Position numbers and translations under genes: made by a program. Below, piece by piece: positions 36,331 through 46,816 of a stretch of 64,000 nucleotides of DNA. Source of the DNA: Isoetes taiwanensis (Eukaryota; Streptophyta; Lycopodiopsida; Isoetales; Isoetaceae). The notes beneath the pieces were generated by a model. The model had not been told where the DNA came from and did no database searches. It saw nothing but the letters and a program-made list of their open reading frames with translations. How positions within the stretch are numbered: position 1 is the first letter of the stretch; every line of letters begins with the position of its first letter. The stretch lies in NCBI GenBank assembly GCA_021234155.1, contig JAJEKV010000077.1, positions 2,797,991 to 2,861,990 on the forward strand. The letters run 5' to 3'.

Positions 36331-37579
36331 AAGCACATATAGATCACCATCATCACTTACTTTGTATTCAAAAAATATTGACATCAATTTAAAATTCTTA
36401 CTTTAGCATCTTTATCTTGTGCTTCATCTAACTCTTCTTCTTACGGGTGGCAAAAATTGATCGCTATAGACCACGCCCTACCTCTCAAGGCTCCTCTTAC
36501 GTAATAGGTGCTCTAGCAACCTCTCAGATTTGCAATAATATTATAAAAGTTTTTCAAAAGAAATCTTTGATGTCATCCTTATCATGATACTTCAAATCTC
36601 TCCTTATCCAAGACGTCCAGCTGAAGAAGATTAAATGTGATTACGTTTTTAACATATAGTTCCACATTTCCCATGGAGACATCCCTCTTATTCTAAGCAA
36701 AATGTTGGAGATCATTTTGCTTTTTATCATAGCTTTTGCTTCAAGTATTTTCCCTTTAGCTGCAATATTTATTGTCGCACTAGATCCTCCACCACTTCCA
36801 TGATGCTGCATCTTTTTATGGACTTGCACCAGTCCATGATGCTGCTGCTATTGCATAAGTTTTTCCTCGGCTAATTATTTGGACTGCTCTGGAGTTTGCT
36901 CGTTGTTTGTAAAACTTCAGTACTAGAATCGTGCTTTGAAGGTCATAAAGACAAAAGGCCTTCCAGAGAAGTTCATTCTATTTTCTTTCCCAAGAAACAA
37001 CCCCTCGCCATTAGATTTCAGTTCGTGCACTCCCCCATGTTGCTCACATCTATCTGTATAGCAGCAAAATTTTGAAGACATGTTTTGGAGATAAAGATCT
37101 ACAACCTTAAGCCTATAATATCATACTTGATTCCATATCTTACATGCATCATGAATGCATTTGTACATTGATCCGGAAAAGCTAACTTCTCGTTTTGTTT
37201 CATTTTATTTTGGATCAAGCCGCTCAAGCCGCTCTACCATTGACGCAACATTTGGAAGAAGAAGAAAATTTTCTTGCGGAACAAGAACATCTCGAATAAG
37301 CATAGGATGAATTGAAGCAAACCTCAAGTTCAAGAACACGCAGCCGCATATGTTGATCGATCTTTGTCCACCGCAGATCCATGGCACTTCAATCTCAACC
37401 GTTGAAACGATATGTCTTGCACGGGATCGACACCCTTGTGTACATTGACTCGTCTCAATCGCTCAAAGAATACAATGGATAGTGGATACGGCGGTGGATG
37501 CGGTTAGCCGGTTTTCCACAAGTGCCCTGCCAGCGGTGGGCGATCGGCGGTTTTCATGTTGTTGCGTGAAGTTTGGAGC
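36331..37579. other. Unassigned, probably part of the minus-strand copia relic
   Basis: The region lies upstream of the gag-pre-integrase remnant on the minus strand, where gag would be expected. A glycine/serine-rich open stretch (36,641-36,829 minus) and a leucine-rich one (37,205-37,387 minus) exist, but no zinc knuckle or gag signature was recognised. Confidence 0.3.
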
Positions 37580-37633
37580 GGTTTTGGTATATTCTAGGCA
37601 TATGTTGGCATATACTAGAAATATACCAAAACC
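37580..37633. repeat. Imperfect hairpin
   Basis: GGTTTTGGTATAT at 37,580 pairs with ATATACCAAAACC ending at 37,633. Pairing continues inward through CTAG to CATATG, giving arms of about 24 bases. A TATA-like GTATAAAACG lies downstream near 37,714. Confidence 0.8.
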
Positions 37634-37789
37634 CACATGAGCAAGGGATTGCCCCTCTAGGGGAAACCCAAAAGGGCGTATGACTTTGCATACGTGCTTA
37701 CTATGTATTTGTATGTATAAAACGATCTCTTGTCTATAATAGCATGACTTGCGAGTTCTAAATTCTAGGTTGATCCCTGCCATGCCTAC

Positions 37790-37873
37790 AATAGTTATAT
37801 GCCCCACTAATTTTGTGCCCCTTCAATTTAATAAGTCTATCTTCACATTCTTTATTACGTAGGGCATACACAT
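37790..37873 (+). mobile_element. U4 copia unit, left piece
   Basis: This is a copy of bases 1-~83 of the window, interrupted by a MITE. Its last nine bases, CATACACAT, form the left target duplication of that MITE. Confidence 0.85.
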
Positions 37874-38448
37874 CGAGGTCTTTTTTGCCTCCCGGTCCGG
37901 GTATCTGCGGGCGGTGAAATTCGCTAAAGCTTAATTTCTGCCGAAAAATTTCTGCCGGGCGGTGAAATTCGCTTTAATTTCACCGCAAAGTGCTGATCGA
38001 TTTCACTTGCCAAGTGCAATTTCACCTGCGGGCATGCGGTGCGAGGCCCGAGGCCCAGGGCGCCGCTTCCTCTCTGCCCTTTCCCTGTTCTGCATTGCCG
38101 ATCATTGACGTTATTCGGCATATAGATTTTTCGGCTGACTACCTCCAGATTGAAAACCATTTTTTTTTCTTGATTTGTCTCCAACCTCAATGATCCGTCT
38201 CCCTCCTCCTCTTGATATGGGTACTTTGATTTCTTCAAAAATTTCGTTTTGTATTACAAGGAAAAGATCCGAGGCGCGTTTGAATCCCTTCAAATCGATT
38301 CGACTCCTTCCTCAACTCGGTTTTATCTCTATTTTCTTCTCAGGTTAAGCCTTCACGGTCACGGTTTCTGTAATGAATAAAGCCCATTCTTTGGCTCCAA
38401 GTAAGCATCGGATCTGGCTTAGGGTATAACAATACAGATGGAGCAGGC

Positions 38449-38536
38449 GGCTATTGGGTTATGGCAGAAGATTGGGTTTTGGGTTATGGCAGAGATTGTC
38501 GCGCCGACAACCGGCTATTGGGTTATGGCAGAAGAT
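38449..38536 (+). repeat. Interspersed direct repeat in MITE
   Basis: GGCTATTGGGTTATGGCAGA occurs at 38,449 and 38,513, with a shorter TTGGGTTATGGCAGA copy between them at about 38,478. Confidence 0.9.
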
Positions 38537-38750
38537 CGACTTTAGGAAGGAGTCGAATCAAAGAGTTGAAGAATTTGAATGGTCTGATATTGAATCAGAA
38601 TTGGGATGCCTTCTTTGGAAGCTGGAGCTTCCAAGCTTCAGAATGGGGTCTTGCAACAAGTGAATTTGCCATCAAGATTCTCAGATGAAAATTTCGTGGC
38701 TCTTCTTTCAAATCAGGGCCAACAACGTCAACGCAGGTAAGAATCAGGGT

Positions 38751-38972
38751 TGAAATTCGCTTAAGCGAAATTTCAATTTTTTTCTCGAAATCACGGCCAA
38801 AGGCCTGGACGGATTCTCGCCCGGACTCAGACGACCAAAGTCGACACCATTTTCCCAAGATCGAAATCTGAAATTCGCTTAAGCGAATTTCAAAAAAGTT
38901 GGATCTTTAAAGAATATTTTTTTTTTGAAATTCGCGTCAGCGAATTTCACAAATTCGCTTAAGCGAATTTCA
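38751..38972. repeat. Cluster of four near-identical palindromes
   Basis: Palindromes built on ATTCGCTTAAGCGAAT lie at 38,751-38,775 (one extra base), 38,869-38,892 (perfect over 24 bases), 38,926-38,949 (core CGCGTCAGCG) and 38,951-38,972. The last two are almost adjacent. The centre CTTAAG is also an AflII-type hexamer. Half copies (GAAATTCGCT) occur near the left end at about 37,916 and 37,966. Confidence 0.95.
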
Positions 38973-39013
38973 GCCGCGCGATACCCCAATTTCGGGAGCC
39001 AAAAAAGGCACCG

Positions 39014-39887
39014 CCTACACATTGTGCCATAGAGAAACAAAGCAACTTCTTAACATGGACCATTTGTAATTTTCTTAAATGCATGTAATGTTGCGAGTTG
39101 TCAAGTGGTAAATTTAGCTTTCCGGCAATTTATTCCATTCTATATTCACTTGAAAGCAATCGTAAATTGCAAAGCAAATGTATGTACATATATGTTACCA
39201 AAGAAAGAAGATTAAATACTTATTTCCTCCAAAGAGCCTCACCACTGCAAACTTTAACTCGAAAACAAGTTTGTTGTAAAGTCCCCGATTCTAAAACAAA
39301 TACCCCCAATCTTGATACTGATGGAAAGCTTTGAATGCTTTCCAATCCGGTAAGAAACATGAAACAAATTTACGGATCAAAAAGTTACAAAGAAAAATCG
39401 CTACCGCTTCACCAATCGCAAACCTTAACCCGAAAATAAATCACATTTCACACTCCCCGATTCTAAAATCAAAGCACCCTAATCTTGATACTGATGGAAA
39501 GCTCTCGAAGGAAGATTTCCAAGACGCGAGAATCACACGAAACCGAAGTCTTGGATCAAAGTTATCAAAGAAAGGGATCTTTGAAACCCGGCAATCCCCG
39601 GCAAGCCCTAAACTCCAGGAGCTAAAAAGTGTTTTGAACCTCCCCTGTTCCTGATGCGAAACCCTACAAAGTGGCGTGGATAGGAACCTCTTAAGCTTTC
39701 AAATGACACCAAGATTGTGCCAATCCGACTGCGAATGTAGGAGATATAGTTGTTTTAGAAAAAATGGTGCGAATCGCCTACTTGCTTGGAGGAAAGCCAT
39801 GGAAGAAGAAATGAATGCTTTTCAAAGAACAACAAAATTAAGGGAAGAACATAGTAGATAATAAGTGTATATTTAAGTTCAAACCTG
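39014..39887 (+). mobile_element. U4 copia unit, middle piece with RT start
   Basis: This is a copy of bases 75-~943 of U1. The RT start block GANRLLAWRKAMEEEMNAFQ is read at about 39,765-39,825, slightly better preserved than in U1 (it keeps a TKL stretch missing there). A 107-codon open stretch (39,331-39,654) lies upstream, without a recognised domain. The last five bases, ACCTG (39,883-39,887), are the left target duplication of the gypsy element. Confidence 0.85.
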
Positions 39888-40485
39888 TGTTTGGGGTCTG
39901 GGTTCGGGAACTCCTACAAGACAGCCCTCTGTGAGGACCCGTGGATCTAACAGGAGAATCCGGGGACTATGTCACGCGGGATTTGCAAGAAAACCAAGAA
40001 AAGGGAAAGAAAACAAGAGAACAATGAGACAACAATGATAAGCTTCCTTGATATCAATGATGATGATACATGAGCTCTCGCAATCGAGAGAAAACTGAAG
40101 TGAGACAAGACTCAAAACTCATCTAAAACTCATGTGCTAGCTCTACTCATATATATAGCACAATGGCCTTTGGCCCAATATAGACACTCGACCGATTTCA
40201 ATTGCCGACTCTAGAAGGAGGCCTGATTTGCAGGTGAATCTTGGCGGTGCCTCTTGAAAAGCCCGAAATCACGCTGACGCCGACGCTGGGGGCGGACGTG
40301 GGCCGCCACTTGTCCGGAAGGCCAGCCTTTGTTGACGCCAGCGTGGTCTTTGTCAAGGTGGGTCTGCTTGGTCTTCTCGGGCCGGAGCCTTTGACGATGG
40401 ACCAGCCTGGTTGGCCAGGGATCCTTGGCCTTGACCTGGTCCGTCAGATGGATGAATAGTCCTGTGCAGAGGCGGGTGACTAACA
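39888..40485 (-). repeat. Gypsy 3' LTR
   Basis: This 598 bp LTR is paired with 48,667-49,249. Long stretches are identical (for example around 40,020-40,180 against 48,790-48,955), so the insertion is young. The remaining differences often fall at CAG/CTG/CCG-like sites. Confidence 0.9.
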
Positions 40486-40740
40486 CTCCCACCAAACGAC
40501 ACTCACCAAGAAAAGGAGGACCTGAAATCACTTACCGACGCCGACGCTGGGTGGTGACGGGCCGTCACTTGTCCGAGCGCCGCCTCTTTGTCTGCGTGGT
40601 CCGCTTTGGTCTTCACGAGCCTTTGACGACGGACCCGCGCTACCGTTGTGGATCCTTGGCCTTGACCTGGTCCGCCGTGATGCATGAATAGTCATGTACC
40701 GGAGGCACAGACTAACACTCCCCCACCAAACGACATTACT
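40486..40740 (-). repeat. Duplicated U3/polypurine module beside 3' LTR
   Basis: The LTR edge ACTAACACTCCCACCAAACG at 40,478-40,497 recurs at about 40,712-40,733. Between them lies a second, shorter copy of the LTR's U3 end (from about 40,520 to 40,717). On the minus strand this means that polypurine tract (TTGGTGGGGGAG) plus TGTTAG start occurs twice in tandem. Confidence 0.85.
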
Positions 40741-42690
40741 CACCAAGAAAAAGGAGGAAGTGCTTCCAGGTGGGGAAACCAGCAGCCGAAAGTGATCTTC
40801 ACGGGAATGAGGACGGCGCCATTATGGTAATGGGCAATGAGGTCCCGGGCGGTTTGAAGGGCGCCCGGAGTGTTGAGCCCCCGCGTGATCGGCATCAATG
40901 AGGAAGCGAGCGCCGCACCATGTCTCCGGTGGGCAAAGATGGGCGTCCAAGGAACAAACCGCATTCCATGAGAAGGCAGGTTCGAGACCGGCACCGACGC
41001 CGCATTCGGGTTGCAGTAAAAGATAGAGGGCCCGCCGATTTAAAGAGCTTACCAGATGCATCCGAGAGCAGATTTAAAACCAAGCTTTGACGGTAATCGA
41101 AGGGTCCGTGGAGGTGGCGGCATTCCTCAAGAAAGTATCAAGGCCATGAAGAGCATCGAAAGCCGATTTACCAACCACGCCATTAGCAATATAGAGCCAA
41201 TTTTTCGGTAGTGTCCAAGGTGGCATTATCCTCCCAACTGAAGCCGTCGACAAATCGGGATCCCAACGGAGATCCGTCGAGATCGGAGGCGGAGTCGACC
41301 AAAGATGGCCATCCATGACCTTCGGCCCAAAAAAGGAAGACGTGGTCGGAGGTTAAAAATCTGGGGCATGGAGGGACACCCGGTGAAGCATATGGACAGG
41401 GAGCCATGCCCGTGGGCGCCCGCCGAGCCTGCCCCGAATTCGTGCGACAAGATGGGATCAAAGCGCTTTGCACCATCGGTCCCAATCAGGGAAACAGAGA
41501 GTCGAGTACTGTGCATTGGGGAGGACTATCCCAACTTTGTGAGGTACAATCTTACTATCCGCCAGAGAGCACGCGAATTGATTGTAGCAAAGACTAAGTG
41601 TCGCATATACACTTGGGCAAATTGAAGATCCTTAGGATGCCCAAGATTCTTTCAGACTCATTACTTAACGCCGGGGCTTGCCATAGAGGTAAATGATGAG
41701 CAAGCTCGCATGTACTCGATGAAGAGTATGAGTCCCGATCATGATCCGTGAGATAGGGTTGGTATCCAAGAACAACCACTGGTCCAGTGAAGTCCCCCTC
41801 GAAAGTGCTGATGTGGCCCATCACGGAATTTGTCCCGAATATCGGCCCGGATAGAAGTCATGGAAGATGTATACCATCGGCTGGACAACACGAAAAGTGA
41901 TTAAATCAGAGTCCTCACAGTGAAGGAGGTCGAAGACCAAGAGGGCACAGAGCAAATCTTTGTCTGCGATTGAGAGGTAAAATTTTGGCTAAGTCCCAAA
42001 ACGGTAAAAGGAGAAGCAATGAACGGTGGCGATGCGACGTAAGGGAATGATCCGATGTGACAGATGGCAAAAGGACACCTATTAATGTTCGACGGGCATG
42101 AAAGGAAGGAACGACATTTAATGCTGGCAACTCGAAGCGGGATATCATTAAAACGAAGGTGTCAGAAGGTACCATGGCTAGATATGCATGTGGGAGAAAA
42201 GATTCCCCATTTAGTAAATGACCTTGCATTTCAACCACGCTGGTGAAATTTCTGATTGGGCCACGTCGATGTGGAGGTCCCTGGCTGGCTATATAAGACT
42301 AACAAAGGTTAAGCCGGTGACAAAGATGTTCGCCGCCGGATTGCACGACAAGTGCACTATGCCGCCTAACCGCCCCGGAGTGGATTACTTGTAAAATGGA
42401 TCGCTCTGGACCTCTGGCGGTGCCACAATCGTGGCATTGCCATGGACGGTGGTGTGCCTAAGATGGTCGAGCATGCCGATCCCCATACCAACGGGATGGA
42501 GATGATTCGCACTGCTACTGGGGACCCCGAGAACAACCGGTACCACATCCCAGATACCTCGCTTCCCAACCCGCAGTAGAGGGTTTTTCTTCTTAGAACT
42601 TAGAGATAGGGCTCGAGCCCGCTTTTTGTAAATAGGGCTTTGCCCATAGTGGAAATAGATGGGCTCACCACATTTTGTAAAAATTTCACC
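40741..42690 (-). other. 1.9 kb region between integrase and 3' LTR
   Basis: The stretch lies inside the gypsy element, downstream of integrase on the minus strand. It has open stretches on both strands. On the minus strand these are 41,183-41,485 (100 codons) and 41,915-42,238 (107 codons). On the plus strand there is 41,305-41,625 (106 codons). Some plant gypsy branches (Tat and Athila type) carry an extra ORF here, in either orientation. No domain is recognised, so this is only a candidate for that extra ORF. Confidence 0.4.
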
Positions 42691-42739
42691 TATATAATAT
42701 AAATATGCCGCTTTTAGTCACTATCTGTTGTGTCTGTAG

Positions 42740-43860
42740 TCCGAACAAAGATCGGTGGATGATTGTCACTTTCTCATGTATGAAATTGTTTGAGGCTTTA
42801 AAGCCATTAACTAGTATAGGTAATGGAGTTCCATCTAAGTCACCAAATTTTGAAAACGCCGGGTTGCACCACTTGAACATTTGATAAGGGCCAAGCCATC
42901 AAACTTTAACTTGCCCGGAAAATTTTTGTAACGAGAATCATAAAGAAGAACCAAATCTCCTTCTTTGAATGTCTTTGTCTTAATACGCTTGTCATGTAAA
43001 GATTTTTGCAATCGTTGTCCATGAAGAACACGAATGTAAGCATCACGCCTAAGTTCATCCAACTGTTCCAATTGATAAACCCTTTCTTTGAGTGCAAAGA
43101 AAGCGGATTATGGGTCAGAGCCAGTTGAAAACGGAGAGTTGGGAGAATGTATTCAAAAGGCATGAGAGCTTTTGACCATAAACCAATTTGAAAGGAGGTG
43201 ACCAAGAGCTATTTTGAAACAAGTATTGTAAGCCCAAAGAACAAGAGGGAAGCTTGTGTTGCCAATCAGCATGAAGAAGCCGCCACAAATTTTCTTGAGA
43301 ATTGTGACCGAGTTTTGTTGGTGCTTTCACCAAACCGTTCCCTTTGAGGATAGTAAGATGTGCTCTTGTGATGATGTATCGAGATAATCCGCCAGCTCCT
43401 TGATGGTATGATTGATAAAATGGACACCTCTATCAATCACCAGCCCGCGGGGCAGCCAAAACGCGTGATGATTTTCACCGATATATGACCTTACCGTGCG
43501 TTTTGCCGCAGTTGTTGTCCGAAAGCGCAAGCTTCCGCCCATTTGGTAGCGAGTCGAGTGAGGGAATATAGCTGCACGGTGTGCCGCAGAGGATCAATGG
43601 GTCCCACAAAATCCATCCCCATTTGCCGAAAAGGAAGTGGCATGGCGTACCGGCGCCAATGGAAGAGCCGCCGTGGCCGCGGCCTTATCACACGCCGACA
43701 AGCATCACATATGCAAGGGCGGGCATGAGCCGCCTTTGAAGAGCTGGGCCAAAAATAACCCGCAAGAAGGATTTTGGCGCGGCCGTGGTGTCACCATGAA
43801 AATGACCACCACCAGCCCCTTCATGGGCTTCTGGACAATATCCGGGACCTCATGAGGGAG
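42740..43860 (-). pseudogene. Gypsy integrase
   Basis: From right to left the zinc-binding part is read near 43,690-43,830 (GGGHFHGDT-like sequence and a Cys-containing end). The catalytic core start GMDFVGPIDPLRH follows at about 43,590-43,630, with TRLATKWAEA and LVIDRGVHFINHTI on towards 43,400. The C-terminal domain ends it with LDELRRDAYIRVLHGQRLQK, FKEGDLVLLYDSRYKNFPGK and DLDGTPLPILVNGF (42,780-43,075). It would cut the host DNA and join the cDNA to it. At least four frame changes interrupt it, so it is inactive as written. Confidence 0.85.
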
Positions 43861-44179
43861 AACACAACGCCGAAGGACTCGTATCCTTGCCCCTTTGTAA
43901 AGATGGCCCGTAAACCATGTGTAGTCACGGACCGCAGAGAAATTGGTGTCGACCGGATTGACGCTATCGAGAGAGCGCGGGGCGCCCCCGTGGAAGAGCA
44001 CCGCGGAGGAGATACCGCTGGAAAGTTGTGGAACCAATGTGGCGCTGCCGCGACCGTAAAGAGTTGAGCCGTGAAAGGCATCCGAGACTCGCGGAGGGAT
44101 CATCTCCGGTGGATGCGGAAAGATAATCCCGACAACATGAGATTTGCCTGCCTTTGTGAACAATTTCAAAGGGTGCAAA

Positions 44180-44600
44180 TTCTGCGTAAGGAGGACCCAA
44201 CGAAAGCAAAGGCGCCCGTGGTATGGATTTGTTTGATCAAATAAAGGAGTGCTTGGTGGTCAACAAAGAATTTGATCCGACCGCCTAAAAGATAGTGACG
44301 GAAAGCGCTGGACAATACGTAAAATTAAACCCAAGGCTTCACGCCTGCGGGGCGTAGTAGTTGCGCCGCCAGGATTGAGTTTTCGGCCGGCATATCGGTT
44401 TGGTTTGTCGGGCAGCGATCATATTCTTGAGAAAGAACAGCCCAATAGCTTAACGCCGGTGACATCTACATGGACATGAAAGGGCTTGTCCCATTGAGGA
44501 GGAACAAGAACCGGGGGCCAGTAAGCAAAAGTTTCAACCGTTGAAAGCAACATCCGGCCTGAATTCTAAGCCCGTGGATTCATCACCGCGGAGTTTATGA
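44180..44600 (-). pseudogene. Gypsy RNase H
   Basis: FHVHVDVTGVKLLG at about 44,455-44,500, followed by FRHYLLGG and FFVDHQALLYLI at about 44,225-44,300, matches the RNase H domain of gypsy polyproteins, which removes the RNA template during reverse transcription. The reading frame changes between these blocks. Confidence 0.8.
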
Positions 44601-44639
44601 ATGGACCGCAATGGCCGCAAGTCCAGGAATGAAGGTGGA

Positions 44640-45480
44640 GTAATAATTTACCTTACCCGTGAAAGAGCGTGTCTCCTTGATATTGGCCGGTGCTTGAGCC
44701 TTGAGCATAATAACCGATTTTGGCGGGATCCGTGGTGATACCGCTTGGTCGACAACGGTCCTAACAACACCTGAAGTGACGCAAAAGGTGCATTTCTCGA
44801 TTGAGACTAATGCTGGGACTCATCACATTCACGAAAGACGAAGTTCCAATTTATCCAAATGGTCAGCCATGGAACCAGAGGCGAGAAGTCATCTTGAAAA
44901 AAATTTGCAAGAAGGGATTTTTCTTCATAAAAATCATGAAAACCGAGAGCATTGCGCGCTGAAACGCTGATGGAGAGTTTGATAATCCAAAAGGAACCAC
45001 CTTGTAGGCAAAAAGTACTCTACCGGGGTGGTGAAAGTTGTCTTGAGTTGATCAGATTCTTTGATTGAGATCTGATTGTAGTTTTAAAACCATCCATGAA
45101 GGAGTACATCTCATGTCCAAATGACCTCTTCCGTAACCTCGATCTCAGGAAGGGAAGTGGAAAATGATCACGCCCGCGGGCCGATGAAGTCCCGGTAGTC
45201 CATTTAAACGGATCTTTCCATTGTGTTTGAGGCAGCAATGACAATGGGGCTCACCCATTCGTAATGTTTGACCTCATAGATCAAACCCGCAGCAAGGAGT
45301 TTGTCAATTTCGCCTTGACGCCGATCAAGGTAATTGGGGTTGAGCCGGGTAATCGCCGCTGCTACGGGTGACGGCATCGGATTTGGTAGGAATGGTGAGT
45401 TCCCCCAAGGTTTTGTTGATCCCCGGAAGGTCTCAGAGTTCAGGCTTAAAATGTGTTTGAACTTTTTGAAGAGCGGACGC
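44640..45480 (-). pseudogene. Gypsy reverse transcriptase
   Basis: The recognisable core is HEMYSFMDGF followed by YNQISIKE and, after another frame change, KTTFTTP, at about 44,990-45,110. These match the RT block around the first catalytic aspartate in Ty3/gypsy elements (D of FMDGF). The second catalytic block (xxDD) could not be read confidently because of indels at about 44,750-44,950. RT copies the element RNA into DNA. It is inactive as written. Confidence 0.8.
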
Positions 45481-45899
45481 CCGCATTATTTATAGGGTGT
45501 CCAAGATTGGCAAAGAATGCGACAGCCGATTGTTGCCCACGCCCACAATCTCAACTTCGTGAGTCCAATATGTGGGATAACTTCCGTCTTGGACAATATG
45601 AGCAGGAGGTTGAAGCATGACAGATGAGTGGTGCTCTGCGGGTGAAAAGAGAGGTTGCCGATTTGTCATCCAGCCAGAGGTTGCTTCATGACAGCCGCGG
45701 TACATCAACAGATCGTGGAGGAAGTTCAAGATCTCGAGAAAAAGTGATCAACACGCTGGATGCGCATTGCAAGGAGCCGTAGGGTCAAGCAAGGCCGCCA
45801 CCGGTCCCCGATCAAGAGCCATTTCCCCCAAGGATCAAAGATATTGGGTAGGAGGACGAGGCAAACGCGCGTGGAGCCCCGAACTTGATAGATATTCTC

Positions 45900-46700
45900 A
45901 AGCCCCTCAAAATGGTGTCGGAGAGAGAGGGTTCAAGATTGTCAATAAAATGATCTTACCCGCTTCCAAGTCCATAGTGGCATTGAGGTGACCATCCGTG
46001 ATGACTAACTCGATCCGCGGCCCAATAATGGATACTCTTGGCCTCGGCGAGAAAAGGTCGCCAACCAACATTTCATAATCACCAGATCTTCTCCGCCTTC
46101 CAAACACCAAATTTAAGGGGAATCTGAGATCACCAATGTTGATGTGAAGAAGAGGTGTGACTTTTGAGGTCTCGCGGATATGGCCATTAGCCAATTTGAT
46201 GTCATATGGGGCAATGATAGAGTTGTTTGATGCCCATTTGTTTGGCGAAGTTTATCCTGATGAGATTGACAAAACGCTACCTCCGCCAATTTCAACATGA
46301 TTGACTTGTTGATTGCCCACCGTGGCATGGACCGTGGGTGTAGAGGTAGCAAACAACCCCAACCAAAACGGTCGGGAGTGGTAATCGGTCCTTGGGAGCA
46401 GGACATAGTTTCAAAATTGTTGCCAAACTTAAGGGAATTTTGATTTTTGCCAGCCCTCTTGGAGTTCCGTGAGGCACATGAGAAAAAGGATCCGCTTTGG
46501 ATCCACCTGCGCCGAGTGCGTGGTAATGAAGCAAAGAACTTCTTTGAGTAGGCCCTCCACCGCAGCAATATTCGGATATGTCCGAGAGCCGTGGAGGTTG
46601 AGATGTGGAAGGTGCATCTTGTCTTTGCCGAAGCTCCGGTGGTGGCATGAACATTAGCCAACGCGGCGCCTTCCAGCCTTGCATGAGGTTCGTAATGCTT
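45900..46700 (-). pseudogene. Gypsy protease region
   Basis: Between gag and RT, an open stretch at 45,907-46,194 (minus) reads MLVGDLF and IIGPRIELVITDGHLNATMDL, similar to the downstream half of the retropepsin-like domain of plant gypsy elements. The DTG/DSG catalytic triplet was not found and may lie in a damaged part near 46,250-46,660. The call rests mainly on position. Confidence 0.5.
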
Positions 46701-46816
46701 TGGCGCACTTTAGGCATGACATGAGGCATGAGTTTTTCCAAGTCAGGTGCAAAGTGAACCTTTTTGTCCTCTTCATGAGGGATTGTGTCAACCGCAAAGG
46801 CGCGTGTTGCGTGCCA

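Larger units (their letters stand above)
37874..39013. mobile_element. MULE-like MITE with 9 bp target duplication (1,140 bp)
   Basis: The element is flanked by CATACACAT (37,865-37,873) and CCTACACAT (39,014-39,022), a 9 bp duplication with one mismatch, while U1 shows the empty site CCTACACAT near base 77. Its ends form imperfect inverted repeats of about 33 bp (CGAGGTCTTTTTTGCC at the left, with the complement of GGCTCCCGAAATTGGGG-type sequence at the right). Nine-base duplications are typical of Mutator-like elements. The inside has no transposase. It carries several copies of the palindrome ATTCGCTTAAGCGAAT near the right end and related half-sites at the left. Confidence 0.8.
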
